A DNA stretch of 64,000 nt from Omphiscola glabra (lineage: Eukaryota > Mollusca > Gastropoda > Lymnaeidae): NCBI GenBank assembly GCA_964017045.1, contig OZ024810.1, positions 401,611 to 465,610 of the forward strand. Reading direction: 5' to 3'. This document shows, piece after piece, positions 11,848-22,802 of this stretch (its first letter is position 1; each line of letters begins with the position of its first letter). A program made the position numbers and the translations under genes. The notes under the pieces were generated by a model. That model made no database searches, had not been told where the DNA came from, and worked only from the letters and a program-made list of their open reading frames with translations.

Positions 11848-12022
11848 TTGAGGGAGTCACGAGCTCTGTGTGTGTATGTATGGTATGGGAGTCACGAGGT
11901 CTGTGTGTGTGTATGGGATGGGAGTCACGAGCTCTGTGTGGGTGTATGGGATGGGAGTCACGAGGTCTGTGTATATGTATGGGATGGGAGTCACGAGCTC
12001 TGTGTGGGTATATGGGATGGGG
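11848..12022. repeat. Tandem repeat, 33-bp unit, about 5 copies
   Basis: GGGAGTCACGAGCTCTGTGT recurs every 33 bp, with GAGCTC and GAGGTC alternating. Eleven-residue periodic frames on both strands are by-products. Confidence 0.92.
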
Positions 12023-12179
12023 TCGAGGGGGTGGTATTTGCATCCCATTTTCAAGGAATCCTTTATCAAGAAGTTGGTGCCCAAAACATTTTTCACTCCC
12101 TGCTACGAAACAACAACAACAACAGCATTTGGGCAAAAATAACCCTACCCCACCATAAATCTAAAGAAAAAAAAGTGTC

Positions 12180-12392
12180 ACCGGGGCTGACTGCCATTCC
12201 GCACCCCTTCATACGCCACCGCCCGGGGCTGACTGCCATTCCGCACCCCTTCATACGCAACCGCCTGGGGGCTGACTGCCATTCCGCACCCCTTCATACG
12301 CCACCGCCCGGGGCTGACTGCCACTCCGCACCCCTTCATACGCCACCGCCCGGGGCTGACTGCCATTCCGCACCCCTTCATACGCCACAGCA
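12180..12392. repeat. Tandem repeat, ~42-bp GC-rich unit, 5 copies
   Basis: GCTGACTGCCATTCCGCACC recurs five times, followed by CCTTCATACGCCACCGCC. One copy has an extra G (near 12267) that breaks the frame, arguing against coding. Confidence 0.93.
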
Positions 12393-12424
12393 AGCAGTGG
12401 AGCTTTTTGTTTGTAGCATGTGTT

Positions 12425-12500
12425 TACCATCTTAATGACAACATCTTAATGACAACATCTTAATGACAACATCTTAATGACAACATCTTAATGACAACTA
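12425..12500. repeat. Short tandem repeat, 14-bp unit, about 5 copies
   Basis: ACATCTTAATGACA repeats back to back until the final copy changes to ACTACAAATAG. Confidence 0.92.
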
Positions 12501-13936
12501 CAAATAGGCAATACGGTTTAAGTCCTATTACACTGGTTCTTAAAACGTTATAGTCTGATGACTCGATAATTGTAATTTGACGAGAAAAGCCTTCTCATTG
12601 TTACATCTTTGTGGTCATTGAGTTCAATGAGTTTAAATCATTATTATTAATAATTTCAATTTATTACTTTCAAGGACCCCCCTCCCCCCTTCTTAATCTA
12701 TAGCTTTGTAAATGCTAGTTGACTAATCGTATTTTAAAAAAAACAATAGGAAATTCGCCAAAACTGAACAATAACTGAAATTAAAACTATTTGTTAATCA
12801 TTTTCATACATGTCTGTTAATCAATTTCATAACATATCTGTTAATCAATAATCAATTTCATAACATGGCTGTGATGTGGAATGAAGATACATAATTATTT
12901 AAACAAATAAATATTATCTATTTTATTTCTAAATGAGCAATACTGGAAGATGAGTAGACAAATTTAAAAAAAAATAAAAATTAGCCAATAAAATAATTTG
13001 TCTTTCCTTAGCACGAGATCTGATTCAAATTTCACTGCCCACAAGTCAAACGGAAGTGTGTCGTGTCCACGGCTGAGAGGTCAAGGACATTCCTGTCGTG
13101 TGTTTTTTTAATAGTCTGCTACAAATGGCAACTGTACAATTTGGAACCTATTATGTGTTTTAGCGTTTTATTCTGTGTTTTTTCCCTCAAGAAGAATACT
13201 GATTTTATTCCGAAGAGTTGTGAAAAAGATTTCTTTCGTGGATTTCTGGTCAAATATCAGTCTGATTATTAATTATATAAACTCTTTGAAACATAGGTAT
13301 GTGATGAGCATGAATGAGACGCTGTCTCGCGTCTGTTATTATGACGTAACGTCGTAAGGTAAGTTTTTTGTGTGTATTATTTCAATACTCGAATAACTGC
13401 CTGCCTTCATCCCAATATACTCCCTCTCCCCAACCAATCAAATAACCACAAGTTTCAGATTTGATTAATTGTCTTTGCATCGGTCAAAATTGATAATGAA
13501 GGATTTATATTTTAGGCTATGAACCAGTTCAAACTTAATCAAACTTAAAGTAACCTACTGACTGCGGCATGTTCTTTGGAGATTTTTTCTCAATTTGATC
13601 CTGTGTGCTCGCTGCATGGGTCAAGGAAAGGGAGAGGAGGTCAGGTTTACTTTTTCGACACCCCCTCCTTGTTGAAATTTCTAAAGTAATATCCAGTATT
13701 GACCACACAAAAAAAAAAAGGTTTTCTATTTCAAAGAACTTAAAGTGACTTATAAATAAATAAATAAATAATTAATTTAGGAGATAAGAAACTGCCAGGC
13801 GATATTTAGGCAATCTAATTATTAAGTTCTTTAGTGACAACCTATTTTTCAAATAAATTAACTAATTCTCTCGGCCCTGCAAACATTTCTACTGATGCCT
13901 CGCAGAACTCAAGCTTGATCAACAGAATAAAATTAG
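12501..13936. other. Unique AT-rich sequence
   Basis: It holds a small repeat near 12787-12865 (CTGTTAATCAATTTCATAAC, about 3 copies) and a short AAATA-type run near 13755. The open stretches at 13063-13357 have no features of a known protein. No transposon ends are seen until the hAT element. Confidence 0.5.
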
Positions 13937-15241
13937 TGTGTTAGCAGGGCCGGATTAAGCCATTTTAGTGCCCAAGGCACAAACCCTTCTGCCCGGGGCC
14001 CCTGATCTTTCACTGACCGTGACCGCTGGTATGTTCAATATTATTCAAAGAAAACAGTTGTTAACAATTAATATGTTTGTAGTTTGCATTACTATCACTT
14101 ATATAAAACCTACAATAAAGTATTTCGGTATTAAAATTAATAGTTAATAAATTTTGAAATAATGATAGACAAAAATACTTTATATTTTATTAGATGAAAA
14201 TTTTTTACATTTTAAAGATTTTTTTTTTAGATTTACATCTAGCGAAGTTTTTGAGTATATCGTCAAAGTTAATTTTGCGCAACACATCTGCCTCGATCAT
14301 AAGCAGAGATAAGGAATCGAGCCTTTCTTGTTTCATTGATGATCTATTTGAATTTTTTGAACGTTTCAACTGAGAAAAAGAGCGCTCAGTTGAACAGTTA
14401 GTAACCATTAATTTTAAAAATATACGCAAGGCGATTTCAACATTTGGAAAGGCACACTCGATGTTGTCTCTAACTATTACTTTGTATAATTCTCCATGAT
14501 TGAACGTTTTGTTTTCCGATTTTGATGCAGGAAACTTGTGGCGAATATATGAATGAAACTGTTGTAGTTCAGTACATAAATTATTGTTCAGATCTTTAGG
14601 ATAAACATTTATTAGTTCTTCACAACACTGAGATGTTTGTTATAGTGATACATCGACCAAACAAGAAAATCGAACTGCTACATCATTCTACACCTTTTCA
14701 AATCTTTCAAATTCATTCCTAGATTTATGCAAGTGATCTGCTAGTGAAGAATACAAATTAGCACACGTTTTCAAGTTCACATGCTCATTTTGTGTCTATT
14801 ACTAAGGGGTTCCCGATCGAATTAATTAATTAATTAATGTTATTATTTTAACATTATTTATGGAAAATATAAAAATGGTTTAACATTTTTTATAAAACTT
14901 CCCAAAAAATTTTAAAATTCGAATACGACCGCATTATTTATTTACAAGCCGAGTGAGTCCGTATGGTCCGCATTTTGCTCATTACCATTTACCAGGAGTT
15001 TAAAATTTTTTTTTATGCGCTTCATTTTTAAGCATTCAAGATTGTACCAAACTTGAATGTGAATTTTTATTATAATGTATTTCTTCATTTTCATAGCATT
15101 TGTTCAATTTTCAGTTGTTTCTGGACTTAAATTTGTTTAAAAAAAAAAAAACTTTCTTGAGGAATTGTGGTGCCCCCAAACGCTTGATGCCCAAGGCACG
15201 TGCCTTGTTTGCCTAGAGGTTAATCCAGCCCTGTGTGTTAG
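13937..15241 (-). mobile_element. hAT element, 1.29 kb, perfect 8-bp TSD, carries transposase remnant
   Basis: The element spans 13945-15233. It begins CAGGGCCGGATTAAG and ends GGTTAATCCAGCCCTG, inverted ends separated by about 1.26 kb. Next to them, GTGCCCAAGGCAC-type text appears at both ends. TGTGTTAG flanks it on both sides (13937-13944 and 15234-15241), a perfect 8-bp target duplication. The interior holds the C-terminal part of a hAT transposase on the minus strand, with stop codons. At 1.29 kb it is much shorter than autonomous hAT elements, so it is an internally deleted, non-autonomous copy. It landed in a TGTGTTAGTTTTAGAGTTAG repeat, whose other copies lie at 15234-15330. Confidence 0.95.
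14205..14795 (-). pseudogene. hAT transposase C-terminal remnant with dimerisation domain
   Basis: On the minus strand an uninterrupted frame runs from 14639 down to a stop at 14205, about 144 residues. It contains TERSFSQLKRSKN and RLDSLSLLMIEAD, which fit the hAT C-terminal dimerisation domain (family pattern: S-x-ER-x-FS, then a basic stretch, then R-L-x-x-L-x-L-x-x-I). Upstream, similarity continues in the same frame (VAVRFSCLVDVSL, ADHLHKSRNEFERF) but is broken by stops at 14640-14642, 14688-14690 and 14796-14798. No frameshift is needed to read across. The N-terminal BED/TTF zinc finger and most catalytic residues of a normal 600-800-residue hAT transposase are missing. Such proteins are often annotated as zinc finger MYM-type protein 1-like in invertebrate genomes. 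It cannot make an active transposase. Confidence 0.9.
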
Positions 15242-15330
15242 TGTTAGTTTTAGAGTTAGAATCAAATAGTGTGTTAGTTTTAGAGTTAGAATAAAATTAG
15301 TGTGTTAGTTTTAGTGTTAGAATAGCAATA
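15234..15330. repeat. Short tandem repeat that served as hAT target, about 3 copies
   Basis: TGTGTTAGTTTTAGAGTTAG recurs at about 30-bp spacing. The same text (AATAAAATTAGTGTGTTAG) lies just left of the hAT element at 13927-13944, so the transposon split this repeat. Confidence 0.88.
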
Positions 15331-15464
15331 TGTTCGCATCGACGAATTCAGTAATTTAGAAAACGGCAGGTGTAATTTCAGGTACGACAAATTTTGTTTT
15401 AATTATATCGTTCTACTCTACTATCTGATCGTGGGATGAAAATGGAGAGACACTTGTATGTAGC

Positions 15465-15660
15465 CAGGGTAATCTTTCGACACTGGCGTGTGTTGCCATG
15501 ATAAATGTTGTAACCATGTGTAAGTGAACCAAGGTAATTATGGTGAGTAGTTCTATATAAAACAGGGTAATCTTTCAAGACTGGCGTGTGTTGCCATGGT
15601 CAGTGATGTAACCATATGTAAGTGAAACATGGTAATTATGGTAGGGTAATCATTAGAGGC
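15465..15660. repeat. Tandem duplication, 98-bp unit, 2 copies
   Basis: CAGGGTAATCTTTC begins at 15465 and 15563, followed each time by CTGGCGTGTGTTGCCATG and GTAAGTGAA. The second copy is about 85-90% similar by eye, and further AGGGTAAT phrases trail off after it. Confidence 0.85.
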
Positions 15661-16480
15661 GTCGGTTTAGCGAAAAGGGTAATTGGTAATGCGTGCCTTT
15701 TGTAAACAGCTTTATAGGGTAATACATGCCCCTTTTTTACTGCTTTATTTCTTTGACCAGTACTGTATTAGTATTATTATTATATACTTTATATGTTAAC
15801 TCTTTGACACAACTTATCTTTGGTAATCTCCTATTTTAGCGTACCAGAGGGGTGAGCATTATTAAGGCTATTTTAATTGGAAAACAACCAAACCCATTTT
15901 CCACATGGAACTATAAAAATACAAACAGCTAAAAATATATATATATATATAATTATTTGTTCCAATTAGTTGATCTCATATTTTCATTGGTTTTTAAAAG
16001 GAGTTTACATTAAAAACATATCTCGCACAATTTGTTTAGTTGTTCTTGTTTTGGGACGTTAACTATGAAATAATAGAAAACAAACAAAGTGCCTTTTCAT
16101 TTGCATTGAATTTATGGCGCTAAAAAACGAGAGCACTTATGTCTTTTTACAAGTGAATTCTTTCATTTGGGGGTGTTAAAAATATAAGAACGCAAACTCT
16201 GAGCTCATTACCACAAACAACTCTCGCGTTCGTCTGCCCATATGATCTATTGTATGTGCGAAGAGAACGAGACGAGGGGGGGGGGGGTTAATATGAACAG
16301 CGACAATAGTCCATAAGGGAGACAATCAAAGCATTTGGTTACCAAGGATTCGTAGTGTTGTGTCAACATACTGTTTTATGGGGGTAGTTGGTGGGGGGGC
16401 ACATTCTAGTGTGTTTGAAGTAGGTTAAGCCCCTTGATGGATGACTGAAAACAGATTACATAAGTAGAAGCAGGTCAAAC
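15661..16480. other. Unique sequence with short TA microsatellite and G-run
   Basis: A short TA run lies near 15935-15950 and a G-run near 16277-16287. I see no gene or transposon terminus. Confidence 0.45.
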
Positions 16481-16496
16481 TATGTTTACCTTCAGA

Positions 16497-16692
16497 GGAG
16501 GGTCAAATTTGCCTTCAGACTTTGAGAAGAGTCCAAATTGCGTTTGCAATTAGAGAAGGGTCCTAATTGCGTTTACAATTAGAAAAGGGTCCTAATTGAG
16601 TTTACAATTAAAGAAGGGTCCTAATTGCGTTTACAATTTGAAGGGGGTCCAAATCGCGTTTACAAGTAGAGGAGGGTCCAAATCGCGTTTAC
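16497..16692. repeat. Degenerate tandem repeat, ~33-bp unit, about 6 copies
   Basis: GGGTCCTAATTGCGTTTACA recurs about every 33 bp with scattered changes (AAATTG, AAATCG, AATTGAG). Confidence 0.88.
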
Positions 16693-16721
16693 TGTAAAAT
16701 AGTGTTGTTGTATTTCTCACA

Positions 16722-17140
16722 ATTAGTGGTAAACAATTAGTGGTCTTGTATAGTGGTCTTGTATAGTGGTCTTGTATAGTGGTCTTGTATAGTGGTCTTG
16801 TATAGTGGTCTTGTATTTCTCACAATTAGTGGTCTTGTATTTCACACAATTAGTGGTCGTGTATTTCTCACAATTAGTGGTCTTGTATTTCTCACAATTA
16901 GTGGTCTTGTATTTCTCACAATTAGTGGTCTTGTATTTCTCACAATTAGTAGTCTTGTATTTCTCACAATTAGTGGTCTTGTATAAGTGTCTTGTATAAT
17001 GGTCTTGTATAGTGGTCTTGTATAGTGGTCTTGTATAGTGGTCTTGTATAGTGGTCTTGTATTTTGGTCTTGTATAGTGGTCTTGTATAGTGGTCTTGTA
17101 TAGTGGTCTTGTATTTTGGTCTTGTATAGTGATCTTGTCT
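16722..17140. repeat. Composite array: 13-bp blocks flanking a 24-bp block
   Basis: The core AGTGGTCTTGTAT repeats at 13 bp in 16741-16810 and again in 16985-17135. In between it is extended by TTCTCACAATT to a 24-bp unit, about 8 copies. The two unit types share their core, so one was derived from the other by gain or loss of 11 bp. Periodic frames (GLVFLTIS forward) are artefacts. Confidence 0.93.
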
Positions 17141-17560
17141 TGGTGATGCTTATGACCGAGACCTTGATGACGAACAAGACGTTGATTTGACGAGGTTAAA
17201 ATTTTGCGAAAGGTTAAGGACCATCTGATACCGGGAGTATTCCAAGCAGGCCAAAGTGCATTGCTCAATCACACCAATTATGAAACACGAGCCAGCCAGA
17301 CATCCATCCCCTCGTGCAGTCCTCGGCACATCTCACATTTTTTGGCGGCCCTCTCCCCACTATCCTGGGAAATGATGGATGGCGTAGCGACGATATCATG
17401 AAAAAAATCTGCGTGATAAATACGACTGCCACGGTTGTGTCTTTGTTGTACCGCTGTTCATAGAATTCCAGAGTTGACCATATTTGTTGACATGTCAGTC
17501 AAAAGGTGGTATCGTCCATGACATTTTAGGTAAAGTAGGTTGCAGGCAGTAGATGGATGT
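17141..17560. other. Unique sequence of mixed composition
   Basis: Reading frames of 60-70 codons exist, but none matches a family I know. No splice consensus pair is convincing. Confidence 0.4.
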
Positions 17561-17569
17561 AAGGCAATT

Positions 17570-19195
17570 GTATGATGTTGGTCAATATACGGATTTGGGG
17601 CAATAATAAAGAGTGGAGCAATAGTAGGATATTGGGCAATAGTAGGATGTGAGGCAATAGTAGGATGCTAGGCTATAGAAAATGTATTGGGCAATAATCT
17701 AATAGTAAGATATTAGGCCATAGAAGATGTCATGGGGTACTAGTAGGATATGTGGCTATAGAAAATGTCATGGGGCAGTAGTATGATATGAGGTTATAGA
17801 AGATGAAATGGGCGATAGTAAGATATGAGGTTATAGAAGATGACATGGGCGATAGTAAGATGTGAGGCTATAGAAGATGACATGGGCGATAGTATGATAT
17901 GAGGCTATAGAAGATGTCATGGGCAGTAGTAGGATATGAAGCTATAAAAGATTACATGGGCGATAGTAAGATGTGAGGCTATAGAAGATGTCAAGCGGGG
18001 AAATAGTAGGATATGAGGCTATAGAAGATGTCATGGGGCAATAGTAGGATTTGAAGAATGTGTGGGATGTTTGGCCGTTGTAGGTTGTGAGGTATTTGTA
18101 GCAGGTGATGCTGTTGTAGCATGTGAGGCTGTTGTAGCATTTGAGGCAGCTTTATAATGTGAAGCAGTTGTATAATGTGATGCTATTGTAGCATGTGAGG
18201 CAGCTGAATGATGTGAGGCTATTGTATGATTTGAGGCAGTTGTATGATGTGAGGCAGTTGTATGATATGAGGCAGTTGTATGATGTGAGGCAGTTGTATG
18301 ATATGAGGCAGTTGTAGCATGTGACGCTATTGTTGCATGTAAAACAGTTGTAGTATGTGAGGCAGCTGTGTGATGTGAGGCAGTTGTATGATTTGAGGCA
18401 GTTGTATGATATGAGGCAGTTATATGATGTGAGGCAGTTGTGTGTTGTGAGGCAGTTGTATGATGTGAAGCAGTTGTATGATGTGAGGCAGTTGTAGCAT
18501 GTGAGGCAGTTGTATGATGTGAGGCAGTTGTATGATGTGAGGCAGTTGTATGATATGAGGCAGTTGTATGATGTGAGACAGTTGTAGCATGTAAGGCAGT
18601 TGTATGATGTGAGGCAGTTGTATGATGTGAGGCAGTTGTATGATGTGAGGCAGTTGTATGATGTGAAGCAGTTGTATGATGTGAGACAGTTGTAGCATGT
18701 AAGGCAGTTGTATGATGTGAGGCAGTTATATGATGTGAGGCAGCTGAATGATGTGAGGCAGTTGTATGATGTGAGGCAGTTGTATGATGTGAGGCAGTTG
18801 TATGATGTGAGGCAGTTGTATGATATGAGGCAGTTGTATGATATGAGGCAGTTGTATGATGTGAGGCAGTTGTATGATGTGAGGCAGCTGAATCATGTGA
18901 GGCAGTTGTATGAAGTAAGGCAGTTGTATGATGTGAGGCAGTTGCATGATGTGAGGCAGTTGTATGATGTGAGGCAGTTGTATGATGTGATGCAGTTGTA
19001 TGACGTGAGGCAGTTGTATGATGTGATGCAGTTGTATGATATGAGGCAGTTGTATGATATGAGGCAATTGTAGCATTTGAGGCTATTGTTGCATGTAAGG
19101 CAGTTGTAGCATGTGAGGCAGCTGTGTGATGTGAGGCTATTGTAGCATATGAGGCAGTTGTAGCATGTGAGGCAGCCGTAGGATTTAAATTTAAA
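17570..19195. repeat. Two merged arrays: ~36-bp degenerate, then 18-bp, about 60 copies
   Basis: From 17570 to 18055 units like GAGGCTATAGAAGATGTCAT and GGGCAATAGTAGGATA recur irregularly. From about 18056 to 19180 the unit is GAGGCAGTTGTATGATGT (18 bp), with GTAGCATGT and GATATGAG variants forming local higher-order patterns, including a duplicated block near 18580 and 18680. Eighteen is divisible by three, so the reverse strand shows a 438-codon ASHHTT-type frame. It has no signal peptide, unique domain or splice context, so I read it as a by-product. Confidence 0.93.
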
Positions 19196-19261
19196 GAAGA
19201 TGTCATGGGGAAATAGTTGGGGGTCAGGCAGAAGAAGACGTATTGGTGAATTCGGTACAAG

Positions 19262-19370
19262 AAAAAATGTGGGGGTCCCCCTGAAGTGGAGGTCACCTTG
19301 AAATGAAAGCAATCCTGAAGTGAAGGTAACCATGAAGTGGAGGTCACCCTGAAGTAAAGGGCTCACCTCA
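19262..19370. repeat. Short degenerate repeat, ~20-bp unit, 5 copies
   Basis: CCTGAAGTGGAGGTCACC and close variants recur about every 19-20 bp. Confidence 0.8.
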
Positions 19371-19486
19371 ACTTTGATATGATCGGTCGTAGATGTAACA
19401 CATCTTGGCACAGTTGTCTTCCCTTATTAAATGCCTGTGGCAGTCTTCGGGTTGGGTGGGGAGGGGCTGACGGCTGTTCGTGGTTG

Positions 19487-19905
19487 TCGTTTGGGGTGAT
19501 GGTTTGGTTGTCATTTGGGGTGATGGTTTGGTTGTCATTTGGGGTGATGGTTTTGTTGTCATTTGGGGTGATGGTTGGGTTGTCATTTGGGGTGATGGTT
19601 TGGTTGTCATTTGGGGTGATGGTTTGGTTGTAATTTGGGGTGATGGTTGGGTTGTCATTTGGGGTGATGGTTTGGTTGTCGTTTGGGGTGATGGTTTGGT
19701 TGTCGTTTGGGGTGATGGTTTGGTTGTCATTTGGGGTGATGGTTTGGTTGTCATTTGGGGTGATGGTTTGGTTGTCATTTGGGGTGATGGTTTGGTTGTC
19801 ATTTGGGGTGATGGTTTGGTTGTCATTTGGGGTGATGGTTTGGTTGTCATTTGGGGTGATGGTTTGGTTGTCATTTGGGGTGATGGTTTGGTTGTCATTT
19901 GGGGG
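19487..19905. repeat. G-rich minisatellite, 24-bp unit, about 17 copies
   Basis: The core GTCATTTGGGGTGATGGTTT recurs every 24 bp. Each unit has one GGGG and two GG steps on the plus strand. Twenty-four is divisible by three, so periodic frames exist on both strands (reverse: TPNDNQTI, 187 codons). I see no evidence of a protein. Confidence 0.96.
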
Positions 19906-20399
19906 GTCAGGAAGCTTTTCCATCATGTAAGAAAGGCCGATAACTCGGATAAATGATAAATGCTAGTCGGTGACGGTACTAGAATCTCCGTTTAGTAGTG
20001 GTCTCCCTTTTATTTGGCATTTTTTTTGAATTTCTAAGCGTTTATATGGCTGGGTTTGATTCAAGGACGAACCCACCTTTAACTCCGCCTGTTCTTTTTT
20101 TCTCTTTGACTATTTTTACCAGCACCTATGCATAATGTCACAACCCATCTGTTGTTAATTATAATTATAGTTCAAAAAGTTTTTCCCAGGGTTTGTGGCG
20201 GGCAAAGTGAAGATTATTTGGGGCGGGAGTTGACATTTAGTCCCTGGGTGACAGAGATCCGTTTAAACCCTCCATGTGCGTAGGTGGGGAAAGAAAAGCT
20301 TTAGAATTACTGGTTTAAAGAGAAATTTAAAAAAAATGATGTTAAAAAAGAACAAAGCAAATGTAAGAAAGATTACATCTCGTTAAATTCACGCTTCTA
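19906..20399. other. Unique sequence, nothing recognised
   Basis: T-rich and A-rich stretches with no supported gene or element. Confidence 0.4.
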
Positions 20400-20790
20400 T
20401 CTGAATGACGTCACTAAGTGAACAGGAGACGAGATCAGCAACGATAACTCTTGGGGTGAGGAAAAAAAAAACCAACCTTACCAAAACAATAGCTCTAATC
20501 TTCTCATTTACCGTAGCTCACCAACAACAACTCTATTCAACATGGCGGCCATTACGATTGAGTCCCCGGTGTCAACTTCGGGTTGCCAGGAAAAACAAAA
20601 CCCCAGAATGTCATAGCAACGAGAATTTCCGATTAAATTGGTCGTCCGTCTCTTTCCCTCCCCTCCCCTCCCTATCTTTCTCCGAGCGTTCACCAAAGGT
20701 TTGCGTGTGGTTCACCACGACGTGGGTCGGGTCTCCTCTCCTCGCGGACTCTACCACTAGTCTGAACTAGGTTTTCCTTCGTTCCTTAGG
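20400..20790. promoter_or_regulatory. Possible promoter / first-exon region
   Basis: This stretch has more CpG and more complex sequence than its surroundings. At 20538-20556 it reads CAACATGGCGGCCATTACG, which contains the ATGGCGGC core seen in YY1 sites and in many promoter-proximal ATG contexts. Nearby GTTGCCAGGAAAAAC and GTCATAGCAAC resemble RFX X-box half-sites. A pyrimidine-rich run (TCCCTCCCCTCCCC) follows near 20653. A forward frame of 121 codons (20405-20770) crosses it without any domain I know. The motifs are visible; the promoter role is inferred and could be chance. Confidence 0.2.
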
Positions 20791-21464
20791 GCCCCCCAGT
20801 TCAAGCAGACGTGGTGTTTTTGATATTTTCTGATGTTTTTTGTTTTGGTTTACACACATCGTCATTCGTCTGCACGTAGATTTGTTTAATGAGCGGTTTA
20901 AGTTTTTATCAGTGGTAATAATCAAGTGGGATTCTTCAGAGGAGATTCCTTGATAGGGTGAGTAGGTTGAATACAATAAAAATAACAAAGATGTGTTCTT
21001 GATGAGCGATCGGTCGCTCTGACAGACGGAGTTGGTAATAATCACGAGGTCGATCGATCGATATGACCACTGCACTTATCCCACATGTTGGTCAAATGGA
21101 GGGATGTCAAGATGAAGCTGGTGGTGGTGATGTCTAAATGGAGGGATGTCAGATATGGTGATGTCTTAGTGGAAGGATGTCGAGATGAAGTGGGTGTAAA
21201 GATAAAGTGGTTGTAAAGATGAAGCGGATGCTGGTGATGTCTGAGTTCGCTGCCGAGGCGATGACTAGTAATAATTTTGTTACTTTGTTTACGAAATCAT
21301 TAAAAAAATCTTTGCCATCGGTTGTTTCACGAGTGTAAAGAACTTTGAACTTTGACCCTTAAAAGTGCCGTCTTCAACTTCAATGGATCCGCTCTTTCAT
21401 CTGAGACCGTTCTTAATTAAATAGCCTTTGTTAGATTACAACCGGGGGGGGGGGGGGGCTGGGG
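20791..21464. other. Unique sequence with a small ~40-bp repeat and a G-run
   Basis: Near 21097-21245 phrases such as ATGGAGGGATGTCAAGATGA and GGTGATGTCT recur three or four times. A G-run of more than 12 lies at about 21446-21459, just before the next array. Confidence 0.5.
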
Positions 21465-22627
21465 GCTAATGACATGAATGATGGGCACATGTAACGACAT
21501 GAATAATGGGGACAGGCAATGACATGAATGATGGGGACAGGCAATGACATGAATGATGGGGACATGCCATGACATGAACGATGGGGACAGGCAATGACAT
21601 GAATGATGGGGACAGGCAATGACATGAATGATGGGGACGGGCAATGGCATGAACGATGGGGACAGGCAATGACATGAATGATGGGGACAGGCAATGACAT
21701 GAATGATGGGGACGGGCAATGGCATGTACGATGGGGACAGGCAATGACATGAATGATGGGGACAGGCAATGACATGAATGATGGGGACAGGCAATGACAT
21801 GAATGATGGGGACAGGCAATGACATGAATGATGGGGACATGTAACGACAAGAATAATGGGGACAGGCAATGACATGAATGATGGGGACGGGCAGTGGCAT
21901 GAATGATGGGGACGGGCAATGGCATGAACGATGGGGACAGGCAATGACATGAATGATGGGGACAGGCAATGACATGAATGATGGGGACGGGCAATGGCAT
22001 GAACGATGGGGACATGTAACGACAATAATGATGGGGACAGGCAATGACATGAATGATGGGGACATGTAACGACAAGAATGATGGGGACAGGCTATGACAT
22101 GAATGATGGGGACAGGCAATGACATGAATGATGGGGCATGCAAAGTCATGGATGGGGACATGCAATGACATGAATGATGGGGACAGGCTATGACATGAAT
22201 GATGGGGCATGCAAAGTCATGGATGGGGACATGCAATGACATGAACGATGGGGACAGGCAATGACATGAATGATGGGACATGCAATGTCATGGATGGGGA
22301 CATGCAATGACATGAATGATGGGGACAGGCAATGACATGAATGATGGGGCATGCAAAGTCATGGATGGGGACATGCAATGACATGAATGATGGGGACAGG
22401 CAATGACATGAATGATGGGGCATGCAAAGTCATGGATGGGGACATGCAATGTCATGGATGGGGACATGTAATGTCATGGATGGGGACATGCAATGTCATG
22501 GATGGGGACATGTAATGTCATGGATGGGGACATGTAATGTCATGGATGGGGACATGTAATGTCATGGATGGGGACATGTAATGTCATGGATGGGGACATG
22601 TAATGTCATGGATGGGGACATCCAATG
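21465..22627. repeat. Three-part array: 25-bp, mixed higher-order, then 22-bp units
   Basis: From 21465 to about 22130 GACATGAATGATGGGGACAG repeats at 25 bp. From about 22130 to 22440 it mixes with GGGGCATGCAAAGTCATGGA units in larger blocks of about 70-90 bp, seen at least four times. From about 22440 a 22-bp unit (GTCATGGATGGGGACATGTA) runs about 9 times. The parts share ATGGGGACA, so one family has diverged along its length. Reverse periodic frames of 200-270 codons are artefacts. Confidence 0.95.
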
Positions 22628-22802
22628 GGGATAAGAATTTGAAAAATATCCTCAACACTTATAATTACAATTACATTTGATGAACATTATGTGAACAATA
22701 GCAGGGTGGCCCTATCATTGACCACGCTTCTGGATGTAAAAGACAAACAAAATAATTAGTTTCAGAATAAACTATTACGTCTCAGTGATCTGAGTTACAA
22801 AA

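Noticed and set aside
12554..12600. Second hammerhead-like CTGATGA at 12554
   Set aside because: A CTCG/CGAG stem exists, but GAAA placement and flanking helices do not fit the core.
18031..19347. 438-codon reverse frame of ASHHTT repeats
   Set aside because: The 18-bp array is open on the other strand as well, and the flanking residues match no family I know. Low-complexity periodicity explains it.
20405..20770. 121-codon frame in the CpG-containing region
   Set aside because: Its translation shows no domain, signal or splice signals that I could support as coding. I kept the region only as a weak promoter candidate.
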